Assembly (NCBI GenBank): GCA_023250775.1
Contig: JAHFAA010000081.1
Location: 1-11,542, forward strand
DNA from: Bdellovibrionales bacterium
Lineage (GTDB): Bacteria > Bdellovibrionota > Bacteriovoracia > Bacteriovoracales > Bacteriovoracaceae
DNA: 11,542 nucleotides
Reading direction: 5' to 3'
In this document: positions 6,234 to 11,542 of the stretch, piece after piece
Layout: every line of letters starts with the position of its first letter
How positions within the stretch are numbered: position 1 is the stretch's first letter
Program-made: the position numbers and the translations under genes
Notes under the pieces: model-generated
Told to the model about the DNA's origin: nothing
Databases searched by the model: none
Seen by the model: the letters and a program-made list of their open reading frames with translations, nothing else

Positions 6234-6261
6234 TTGATAAGCTCTTTCACGGCAGTATCAA
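6234..6261 (+). promoter_or_regulatory. Weak promoter-like pair before the 826-codon gene
   Basis: TTGATA (6234-6239) and TATCAA (6256-6261) are spaced 16 bases apart. They also form a 6-bp inverted repeat, so they could instead be an operator. As a promoter it would leave almost no leader and place the AAAAGG ribosome site upstream of the transcript start, so I give it low weight. Confidence 0.22.
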
Positions 6262-6270
6262 AAGGTTTAT

Positions 6271-8751
6271 ATGGGGCCCGTTTTACATTTGGACAAATCA
6301 ACAATTCAAGGATTGAACCCGACAGAGGTTGATTACCTATATGATTATTACACTCCGTTGATCACACCTATACTGATGAGAGAGTTGGTCTCCACTTTAG
6401 CTAAAAATGAAAAGCAAGAAGATCTCGAAAATAAACTTCAAAAACTAGCATCGAAACTTAATGGATGTGATGCATTTCACTGTGCAGATGCGACGGGAAT
6501 AGCAATATCAAGCTTAGCTCATGATGATATACCTCTTACTGGTCAAGTTCCAAAGAATGGAGGCAAACGAGTAAGGTCAGTGGATGGTTCTTATGGAGTT
6601 ATGTTTGAAGAAGCCATTGAAAGAAAAATATTAAGAAGCTGGGAAAATGGAATTTTCACTTTAGACGGCAAAACAAAAGCTCAAATGATCCGAGAAGAGG
6701 ACCACGGATTAGACTTGGTTGAGCTTCAAAGTGAAATTAAGAAAAACATGTCCAATCTACCAACATTCAAAGATTTAAAAAGTTTATCTGAATGGCTAGA
6801 TTCATTTTATTTTCAAAGAATGCCACAGCAAATGTTACTTAAGCATGCGATAGATGTAATAAGACCACCTGCAGAAGCTATAGAACTAATTCTAAAAAGA
6901 TGGAAGGATAATAAGGAGAAAAATTTTAAAAAATTTTCAAGGTACGGATCATATTACCTTAAAGTTGTCCTTTATTTTCAATTTGGATTAGGTCAAGGAT
7001 TAATAAAAGCGAAGAAATCTGAAAAGAACCACCTCGACACGCAATATCTTCTATACCTTCCTTTTTCATTCTGCTTTTCATCCGCTGACAATTATTTAAT
7101 TAATTCCGCCCCTTACTTTCTAAGGAGGAATCAATATCTAATTACAAAGGATGAGCTTAAGAAAGATTTCAAAGCTTATGATCAATACTGGAAATCAATC
7201 CCCGAAGACAAACGAATCGAAGAAAAAATTAAAAACAAGCGTTATCCTCCAAAAGAAGTTACAAATACAAAAACTCAAATTATCTGGGAAGGCACTATGA
7301 GTCCCAGGCCATCCAAGGACGAGCCAGAAGTAAAATTAAGCAAAGAGGAATCGGATAAAATTTTAAAAAATATCAAAATGATGACTGAAAAATCAGTTGA
7401 TGCTGAAAGTAATCGAAGTATTAATAAATTAGTCGCTGAGAAGTACTCATCATATGACCTTGATGCTAGAACTAACCTAATATTAAAAGAAATGATCCGA
7501 ATTTTCTCTCTAGATAGTGAAGATGCCCTAGAAAATGTTAAAAAAAATATGTCTAGAGATCAAGTATCTGAATTCTACCAATTCTATGGAGACGTTTGGA
7601 GACCTGACACCGACTACCATAAATTTTTACCTAAACCTATTGATAGAGCTAGAGCTATTTATCAAGGCGATATATGCCCAGAAATGTTTCTAAGTTTCAT
7701 TATTTCAAATGTGTTTTTATTTGACGAGATTCTCATAGTCGACCCTATCTGGAACCCTTGGTCTATGAAACACGAACATAACCCAGTCAATAAGCCAGAA
7801 TCATATATGGAAGACACTTTAAAAGTGATTATCTTTTACTTAATGGCCATGCCTTATATAGAAGCTGGGATAATAAAAATAATTCAAGACCCATTCAGCA
7901 ATGACTACGGACAAAAAAAAGAAATATATTCTTATTTAGAAAAGAACCATCGTAATTTAGGTTTTTCCAAAAGGGGTAATGAAGAAATTGAGCAATTAAA
8001 AAAGAAACATATTCTAAGAACAGCTCAAAGAATTGCTCAATATACAGACCCAAATAGATTAAAATCCTTTCTTAATTTAGATGGTGAAGAGTTTGAACGA
8101 ATTAGAAAATTTATTTTACACCAGGGGAAAAAAGACCTTCTCACCTTAGAGCAACCAATCTCTGATACCGAAGGTTCTATGACTCTTGGTAGAAATGGTC
8201 TTGATTTTGAGTCCACTCTATACATTGCGAGGCTAACAGGCTCGTTACCTGCAACAAATTTTTGGGAAAATCGAAGAAAGTATAACATTTTTGCGAAGGG
8301 GAAAAAGAACTCTTTTGGAATAATCAACAAAGGTTTAAAGAAACTGAAAATCCCTGTTTTTCATGGCGCTAATCCATATAAAGTTTGTGGGTTACACAAA
8401 GATGGTTTTCTTGATCCATTAAGACGTTTTATTTTTTTCTGTCAGGTAGCACATGTTGATAATGACATCAAAATGCTCCAATTCCTTGAAGAAAAATTAA
8501 GTGCAGTAGAAAAAATTGCTCAGGAAGATATAGACTTTGTATTGAGTGCAAATAAAGAAGATGGAAAAGATCACTTTATTGAACTAGCTGAATTTGAACT
8601 GTTTACAGCTTCCCTTGGGATAGGTTCAAAGTTTGTCGACAAGTTATTAAAGAAAAGACACAAACAAAATTCTTTTCCACCCAGAATACATTTAGCGATT
8701 TACACACCTACAAACTTCGAAGCAATTGTTACTCAGTTCATTGAAGGATAG
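6271..8751 (+). CDS. Large accessory protein with PIN-like N-terminal domain, function unknown
   Basis: An 826-aa soluble protein, AT-rich (sampled stretches near 30% GC) unlike the genes to its left. The N-terminus GPVLHLDKSTIQGL puts an Asp (D8) at the end of the first strand, followed by E38 in ITPILMREL. Much later come D256 in HLDTQYLLYLPF and D273 in FSSADNYL. That order of acidic residues on strand ends fits a PIN-like (VapC-superfamily) metal-dependent RNase fold with large insertions. Two further conserved-looking blocks follow: residues 461-500 (RAIYQGD, DEILIVDPIWNPW) and 630-660 (GLDFESTLYIARLTGS). No membrane segment or signal peptide is visible. ATG 6271 is supported by AAAAGG five bases upstream and an in-frame stop at 6238-6240. 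It stands alone between repeats beside an integrase module, so a defence or island cargo role is plausible but unproven. Confidence 0.8.
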   Translation: MGPVLHLDKSTIQGLNPTEVDYLYDYYTPLITPILMRELVSTLAKNEKQEDLENKLQKLASKLNGCDAFHCADATGIAISSLAHDDIPLTGQVPKNGGKRVRSVDGSYGVMFEEAIERKILRSWENGIFTLDGKTKAQMIREEDHGLDLVELQSEIKKNMSNLPTFKDLKSLSEWLDSFYFQRMPQQMLLKHAIDVIRPPAEAIELILKRWKDNKEKNFKKFSRYGSYYLKVVLYFQFGLGQGLIKAKKSEKNHLDTQYLLYLPFSFCFSSADNYLINSAPYFLRRNQYLITKDELKKDFKAYDQYWKSIPEDKRIEEKIKNKRYPPKEVTNTKTQIIWEGTMSPRPSKDEPEVKLSKEESDKILKNIKMMTEKSVDAESNRSINKLVAEKYSSYDLDARTNLILKEMIRIFSLDSEDALENVKKNMSRDQVSEFYQFYGDVWRPDTDYHKFLPKPIDRARAIYQGDICPEMFLSFIISNVFLFDEILIVDPIWNPWSMKHEHNPVNKPESYMEDTLKVIIFYLMAMPYIEAGIIKIIQDPFSNDYGQKKEIYSYLEKNHRNLGFSKRGNEEIEQLKKKHILRTAQRIAQYTDPNRLKSFLNLDGEEFERIRKFILHQGKKDLLTLEQPISDTEGSMTLGRNGLDFESTLYIARLTGSLPATNFWENRRKYNIFAKGKKNSFGIINKGLKKLKIPVFHGANPYKVCGLHKDGFLDPLRRFIFFCQVAHVDNDIKMLQFLEEKLSAVEKIAQEDIDFVLSANKEDGKDHFIELAEFELFTASLGIGSKFVDKLLKKRHKQNSFPPRIHLAIYTPTNFEAIVTQFIEG

Positions 8752-8753
8752 AT

Positions 8754-8930
8754 TCAATGTTGACGAGCCGGAAGTTTCCTTGCCATTATCAAGCATTCTC
8801 GGGTCTTGAAATAAATATAGCTTGACAGCAGGTCTTTAATATTAAGAGAGTGTAATCTTCCCACATAAAATCCCGCAAAATTTCCAAGTCTTAATTTATT
8901 CCACCTAGATTCTACCCTATAATGATATTC
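8754..8930 (-). other. Unexplained 58-codon open frame, possible gene remnant
   Basis: Between a stop at 8931-8933 and a TGA at 8754-8756 the minus strand stays open for 58 codons reading EYHYRVESRWNKLRLG, NFAGFYVGRLHSLNIKDLL, SSYIYFKTRECLIMARKLPA, RQH. The composition looks protein-like, but no ATG lies near its beginning (GTG only at the FYV valine) and no ribosome site is evident. It could be a 3' remnant of a gene or chance in AT-rich DNA. Apart from this, 8752-8984 shows nothing. Confidence 0.25.
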
Positions 8931-8984
8931 TTAGCTTATCGCACATCTTTTTTTAAAATAAATTAACAAACTCTATCTTCATTC

Positions 8985-9202
8985 AAGAGACTCGGCCCCT
9001 GCGGTCGGTCGCTTCACGCTCCCTTCCTGCGTGGCCTCCCCTCGGTCGCTCAGTCAGGCATCCTGCCTGCCTGTCCACATCAAAACTGTGCTTAGGCACA
9101 CTTTTGCTGTGGTCGCTTCTTCGCTTCGAGTCTCTTTGAGCTTTCTGTGAGATTTTTGCTTTTCAATGATTGGATTACTTAATCGGGATTTTTTTGGAGC
9201 GG
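8985..9202. repeat. 218-bp tandem repeat, copy 1
   Basis: Matches 9206-9424 with about nine substitutions and one T-run length change. Within the copy, AAGAGACTCG (8985-8994) is the exact reverse complement of CGAGTCTCTT (9127-9136). CAGGCA-TCC-TGCCTG (9055-9069) and TGTGC-TTAG-GCACA can form small hairpins, and GGTCGCTTC occurs more than once. The copy ends in seven T then GGAGCGG. It is GC-rich in its first 150 bases, in contrast to the AT-rich flank. Open frames here are not credible genes. Confidence 0.92.
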
Positions 9203-9205
9203 CAG

Positions 9206-9424
9206 AAGAGACTCGGCCCCTACGGTCGGTCGCTTCACGCTCCCTTCCTGCGTGGCCTCCCCTCAGGCGCTCAGTCAGGCATCCTGCCTGCCTGTCCACA
9301 TCAAAACTGTGCTTAGGCACACTTTTGCTGTGGTCGCTTCCTCGCTTCGAGTCTCTTTGTGGTTTCTGTGAGATTTTTGCTTTTCAATGATTGGATTACT
9401 TAAGTGGGATTTTTTTTGGAGCGG
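9206..9424. repeat. 218-bp tandem repeat, copy 2
   Basis: Second copy, offset 221 bases from the first (222 after the T-run). It carries the same inverted ends and hairpins, and the 25-mer shared with 5643-5667 lies at 9323-9347. Its right end runs into the GGAGCGG that begins the terminator-like hairpin of the integrase operon. Confidence 0.92.
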
Positions 9425-9448
9425 GTGACGAAAAAATCGTAACCCGCT
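9420..9448. terminator. Terminator-like hairpin downstream of the integrase
   Basis: AGCGGGT (9420-9426) pairs with ACCCGCT (9442-9448), and ACGA (9428-9431) with TCGT (9437-9440), with one G/A mismatch and an AAAAA loop (UUUUU on the minus-strand transcript). It is about 50 bases after the integrase stop. On the plus strand a T-rich stretch follows; on the minus strand the sequence after the stem is A-rich, so classic intrinsic termination would work better for plus-strand reading. It may equally be an attachment-site palindrome. Confidence 0.5.
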
Positions 9449-9498
9449 ATTTTAATTTGGTTTTGTTTTGAGTGGTAAGTTTTGGCAAGCCTTTCGGC

Positions 9499-10596
9499 CT
9501 AAGGTTGAAAGAGATTAACGACATTTCCTGTGTCGAATTCTCTTGGAAGGGTAATTCCCAAAGATTCTGTTGCTCCTTGAGTGTCTTGGGCCACCAGCCG
9601 CAAATAGCGCATGGTAGTTTTGATTGTAGCGTGTCCCACAATCTTCATCACTTTTGCCAAAGAGACACCTCTTACTAGCATCTGTGTTATAAAAGTTGCC
9701 CGTAGATCATGGAACTTAATCGGGGTGATCCCAATCTCGCGACAGAACTCTTTTAGGATTTTTGCTTGTTCCCCACTGACCCAATGATCGAGCTGCTCTA
9801 AGACCTTTCCATCGCTTGTTAGGCCTTTAGACTTCAGGTTTCTTAAGAACATCTCTAATTCATTTGATACGGGGATATAGCGGTTTTTAGTGCTCTTGGT
9901 AGGGCCAATACCATCTTTAAGACTCCAACTTTTGGTAACTGATATAACCTTGTTTTCCAAGTCCACATCAGTCCAATTCAAAGCATGAAGCTCACCATTT
10001 CTCATTCCCGTTAAAAGGGCCATGGCCCAATGGTTATAGAAGGGGTGTTGAAGCTTTTTTGCTTGATAGAGTAGGGTATCAATTTCAGTGCGGTTTAAAA
10101 CAAGCTGGTTGGCCTCGGGAACCTTAACCGAGATTCCATTGGCGGGATTTTTTGGAATATGGCCCGCCTCAACGGCCATGGTTAAAATTCTTTTGAGCTG
10201 TTTCAAAACGCCTCTACGGCCTTCCATGCCCAAACCTTGAATTTGTGCATAGATGAGATCGTGGATCATGGCTCCAGTGATCTGATCTAAAAAAAGATTC
10301 CCAAGGCATGGGTTAATCCATTTAGTGAGGCTTCCTTGATAACCCATAATGGTACTGTTTTTAAATTCAAGTTTCATACGTTGAATGCATGTGTTGCTCC
10401 AATCATTCCAGGTATGGCGATTCGGAGCTTCTTTAAGTTGTCTTAAATCAAGCCGTAAATCAATTTCAATTCTTTTGGCCTGTGCAAGAGAAGAAATGTT
10501 TCGTCTTTTACGGTTAACTTGTTTTCCATTCATTTTAGCGGTAGCGACAACCGTGTAGGTCGTCTTACCGTTTTTTAATTCATGATAGATCGGCAT
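9499..10596 (-). CDS. Tyrosine recombinase (phage/ICE-type integrase)
   Basis: A 365-aa integrase with all catalytic residues: R199 in TGMRNGEL, K237 in KSTKNRYIP, H296-x-x-R299 in HDLRATF, H322 in VGHATIKTT and nucleophile Y331 in MRYLRL. Residues 1-55 form an arm-type DNA-binding region rich in Lys/Arg (KTTYTVVATAKMNGK, NRKRRN). Residues 60-160 form the SAM-like core-binding domain, and the rest is the catalytic domain. It cuts and rejoins DNA at attachment sites through a 3'-phosphotyrosine intermediate. The start is ATG 10596: AGGAGG lies seven bases upstream, inside the last codons of the excisionase-like gene, whereas a TTG at 10602 would be too close. Only two bases separate it from that gene, so they are co-translated. 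It is the last gene of its operon; attachment DNA is probably between 9420 and 9498 or in the adjacent repeats. Confidence 0.95.
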   Translation of the reverse strand: MPIYHELKNGKTTYTVVATAKMNGKQVNRKRRNISSLAQAKRIEIDLRLDLRQLKEAPNRHTWNDWSNTCIQRMKLEFKNSTIMGYQGSLTKWINPCLGNLFLDQITGAMIHDLIYAQIQGLGMEGRRGVLKQLKRILTMAVEAGHIPKNPANGISVKVPEANQLVLNRTEIDTLLYQAKKLQHPFYNHWAMALLTGMRNGELHALNWTDVDLENKVISVTKSWSLKDGIGPTKSTKNRYIPVSNELEMFLRNLKSKGLTSDGKVLEQLDHWVSGEQAKILKEFCREIGITPIKFHDLRATFITQMLVRGVSLAKVMKIVGHATIKTTMRYLRLVAQDTQGATESLGITLPREFDTGNVVNLFQP

Positions 10597-10598
10597 AA

Positions 10599-10889
10599 TC
10601 AATCCTCCTTTAGTTGAAGGACTGAAAATAAGTCAGATTTTTTAAATCTTAATCTTGTACCTAATTTATATGTCTTCACCTTTGCTCGATGGACTAAAAT
10701 CCTGAGCGCATTTGCGGTGATATTCAAATAATAGGCTGCCTCATCAGTGTTAAGCCACTTTTCATTCTCGTCTACTTTCTCGTCAAATCTTTTGCTGTCA
10801 AAGAGCCCTGCCGAAGTGTTTACTTCGGCAGGGCCACTATAGCGATTAATAGGCAATTTGTAAGCAGCACTCAGAGAATTTTTGTTCAC
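10599..10889 (-). CDS. Excisionase-like helix-turn-helix DNA-binding protein
   Basis: A 96-aa protein. Residues 45-94 form a small winged-helix of the MerR/excisionase type: WLNTDEAAYYLNITANALRI then LVHRAKVKTYKLGTRLRFKKSDL. The pattern (a helix with EAA-x-x-L, turn, recognition helix, then wing G-x-R-x-R-F-x-x-x-D-L) is that of HTH_17 proteins. Such proteins bend DNA at attachment sites and favour excision, or act as small regulators of an adjacent integrase. The first 44 residues are variable and polar. The start is GTG at 10889, with AGGAGG (10897-10902) seven bases upstream, partly next to the ssb stop. Codons 19-28 contain a perfect 13-bp hairpin, unusual inside a gene. Gene order and near-overlap with the integrase support the excisionase reading; homology alone would only say DNA-binding. 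Confidence 0.78.
   Translation of the reverse strand: MNKNSLSAAYKLPINRYSGPAEVNTSAGLFDSKRFDEKVDENEKWLNTDEAAYYLNITANALRILVHRAKVKTYKLGTRLRFKKSDLFSVLQLKED
10805..10834. promoter_or_regulatory. Perfect 13-bp hairpin inside the excisionase-like gene
   Basis: GCCCTGCCGAAGT (10805-10817) and ACTTCGGCAGGGC (10822-10834) are exact inverted complements around a four-base loop (GTTT on the plus strand). It is GC-rich and about 55-85 bases inside the coding region on the transcribed strand. No U-run of terminator quality follows. It could be an attenuator-like mRNA structure or a palindromic protein site. Confidence 0.75.
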
Positions 10890-10903
10890 AACAAAACCTC
10901 CTG

Positions 10904-11212
10904 CTAGATCATTGAAATCCCAATTAAGTCGGCTCGCAGTTCCGTGTATTTTTTGTCAACCCCTTCCTTAGTTTTGAACTCACACTCGACATTGCGGCCT
11001 CGCGCAAAGACCTGATAACCTTTATTCAGTTGGGCGGAACACAGTTCTGCTTGCCGTCCCCAGACGACCACCTTGTGCCATTTTGGGGCCTCGCTTCCAG
11101 GAATACTTTCGGCCACACTAAAATTACAAACGGCCTCATGCTTGGCCGTATAGCGAAGCTCTGGCCTTTGTCCGACACGTCCGTAGATTAAAATACGATT
11201 GCTTCCTTCCAT
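10904..11212 (-). CDS. ssb: Short single-stranded DNA-binding protein (OB fold, no acidic tail)
   Basis: A 102-aa protein matching the SSB OB-fold: NRILIYGRVGQRPELRYTAK (strand 1 and the G-R-V-G-x-x-P-E-L-R-Y-T turn), VCNFSVAES, then KWHKVVVWGRQAELCSAQLN and KGYQVFARGRNVE, with the usual W-H-x-V-x-x-W-G-R-x-A-E core. It coats single-stranded DNA during replication or recombination. Cellular SSB is near 170 aa with an acidic DDDIPF-like tip that recruits partners. This one ends at DLIGISMI just after the fold, so it lacks that tail, as some plasmid and phage SSBs do. The start is ATG 11212, with GAGGGAG about eight bases upstream; a TTG at 11242 is unlikely. It lies between the unknown helical gene and the excisionase-like gene, consistent with a mobile-element role. 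Confidence 0.9.
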   Translation of the reverse strand: MEGSNRILIYGRVGQRPELRYTAKHEAVCNFSVAESIPGSEAPKWHKVVVWGRQAELCSAQLNKGYQVFARGRNVECEFKTKEGVDKKYTELRADLIGISMI

Positions 11213-11228
11213 AATTTGCTCTCCCTCG

Positions 11229-11542
11229 TTAATTAATTCCAAGTCTCTTCACTAAAAATTCACCCAAGCTAAGCGAAGTGGAATTCTTTTGGTTGAACTC
11301 AATCAGCGCACGGTTGACCTTTTCCATTTCCGTGAGGCTTGCTTCTTGGAGACGTTCGATGTCTTTATCAGTGAGCTTAGGCAAGGCCAAAAGGCACACG
11401 TCCTTAAACGTGATCAGGCGGCCATGCTCTTTGTGATTTGCCTTCTCTAAGAGGCCTAAAATCAGCTCAAGTGATTCTTTTTCATTCGACACATCTACGA
11501 AAAATTTCGTCTGCTCTCTTCTAGTAATCACATCCTCTTGCT
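11229..11542 (-). CDS. Helical protein of unknown function in the mobile element, probably partial
   Basis: A gene reading off the right edge; its stop is TAA at 11229-11231. The frame is open to position 11542. A GTG at 11531 could start it (giving 100 aa), but the AGAGGA beside that GTG is only about two bases away, so the true start may lie outside the window. The sequence is charged and mostly helical: NEKESLELILGLLEKANHKE, FKDVCLLALPKLTDKDIERL, QEASLTEMEKVNRALIEFNQ, SLGEFLVKRLG. No catalytic motif, signal peptide or membrane segment is visible. The form suits a small regulatory or DNA-binding accessory protein of a plasmid or integrative element, but I recognise no family. It precedes ssb by 16 bases and is likely in the same operon. 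Confidence 0.6.
   Translation of the reverse strand, partial: QEDVITRREQTKFFVDVSNEKESLELILGLLEKANHKEHGRLITFKDVCLLALPKLTDKDIERLQEASLTEMEKVNRALIEFNQKNSTSLSLGEFLVKRLGIN

Larger units (their letters stand above)
9499..11542 (-). mobile_element. Recombination end of an integrated element (int, xis-like, ssb, unknown)
   Basis: Four minus-strand genes are packed with gaps of 2, 14 and 16 bases, ending in a complete integrase. An HTH excisionase-like protein, a short SSB and an unknown protein sit ahead of it. This layout is typical of phage or integrative conjugative element ends. No phage structural or conjugation gene is within the window, so the type of element cannot be decided; the element continues beyond 11542. 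Confidence 0.7.

Noticed and set aside
5958..6332. 124-codon plus-strand open frame
   Set aside because: It runs out of frame through a coding remnant, the right repeat arm and the start of the 826-codon gene; it has no ribosome site and no protein-like pattern.
8822..8844. TTGACA as a promoter -35 box
   Set aside because: No acceptable -10 box lies 16-18 bases downstream and no gene follows on that strand.
9054..9320. 88-codon minus-strand open frame in the tandem repeats
   Set aside because: It begins and ends in the repeat and partly repeats its own sequence; composition is that of GC-rich repeat DNA.
8985..9424. CRISPR array
   Set aside because: Only two copies, each about 218 bp with no short-repeat/unique-spacer pattern, and no cas genes nearby.
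9425..9498. tRNA gene as integration target
   Set aside because: No cloverleaf, anticodon arm or T-loop could be found in this stretch; the GGTTCCAAATC string near 5683 is also not part of a tRNA fold.

Overview
The window looks like a Gram-negative chromosome of moderate GC meeting a mobile or accessory region. The Gram-negative call rests on an outer-membrane OprB-type porin with a signal peptide and a C-terminal Phe, plus a chemotaxis methylesterase and Shine-Dalgarno-led genes. The gene mix would suit a free-living proteobacterial or Bdellovibrionota-like lineage, but no rRNA or marker gene here fixes the taxon.

Positions 1-5585 look like ordinary chromosome. The plus strand carries a tightly packed run: the end of cheB, a receiver-domain response regulator (4-nt overlap), and an OprB-family porin (1-nt TAATG overlap). 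On the minus strand follow an NAD(P)H-dependent FMN reductase, a VIT/CCC1-like membrane protein translationally coupled to a tandem universal stress protein, and a 77-aa unknown. Then come a small two-helix membrane protein (plus strand), a secreted four-cysteine protein (minus strand) and a small membrane protein (minus strand) whose best start codon is CTG.

Positions 5640-6270 are a junk-like junction. They hold a 40-bp inverted repeat about 370 bp apart, a remnant of a REP-associated/IS200-like transposase N-terminus, and a second out-of-frame coding remnant. The 6035-6270 gap holds only the right repeat arm and a weak promoter-like sequence.

Positions 6271-8751 hold one AT-rich 826-codon gene standing alone. 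Its N-terminal third has the spacing of acidic residues expected of a PIN-like nuclease. The rest matches no family I can name with certainty. Together with its setting (repeats on both sides, recombinase module next door) this makes it the best candidate for an undescribed, possibly defence-related, accessory gene.

Positions 8752-9498 have no convincing gene. They hold a 58-codon unexplained open frame, a 218-bp sequence repeated in tandem (about 95% identical) that shares a 25-mer with the 5.6-kb junction, and a strong hairpin that probably terminates the integrase operon. Positions 9499-11542 form a minus-strand module read toward the repeats: an unknown helical protein (running off the window), a short SSB, an excisionase-like HTH protein containing a perfect 13-bp hairpin, and a complete tyrosine recombinase. 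This is the typical recombination end of an integrated element, so one boundary of a mobile element probably lies near 9420-9500 or within the repeats to its left.
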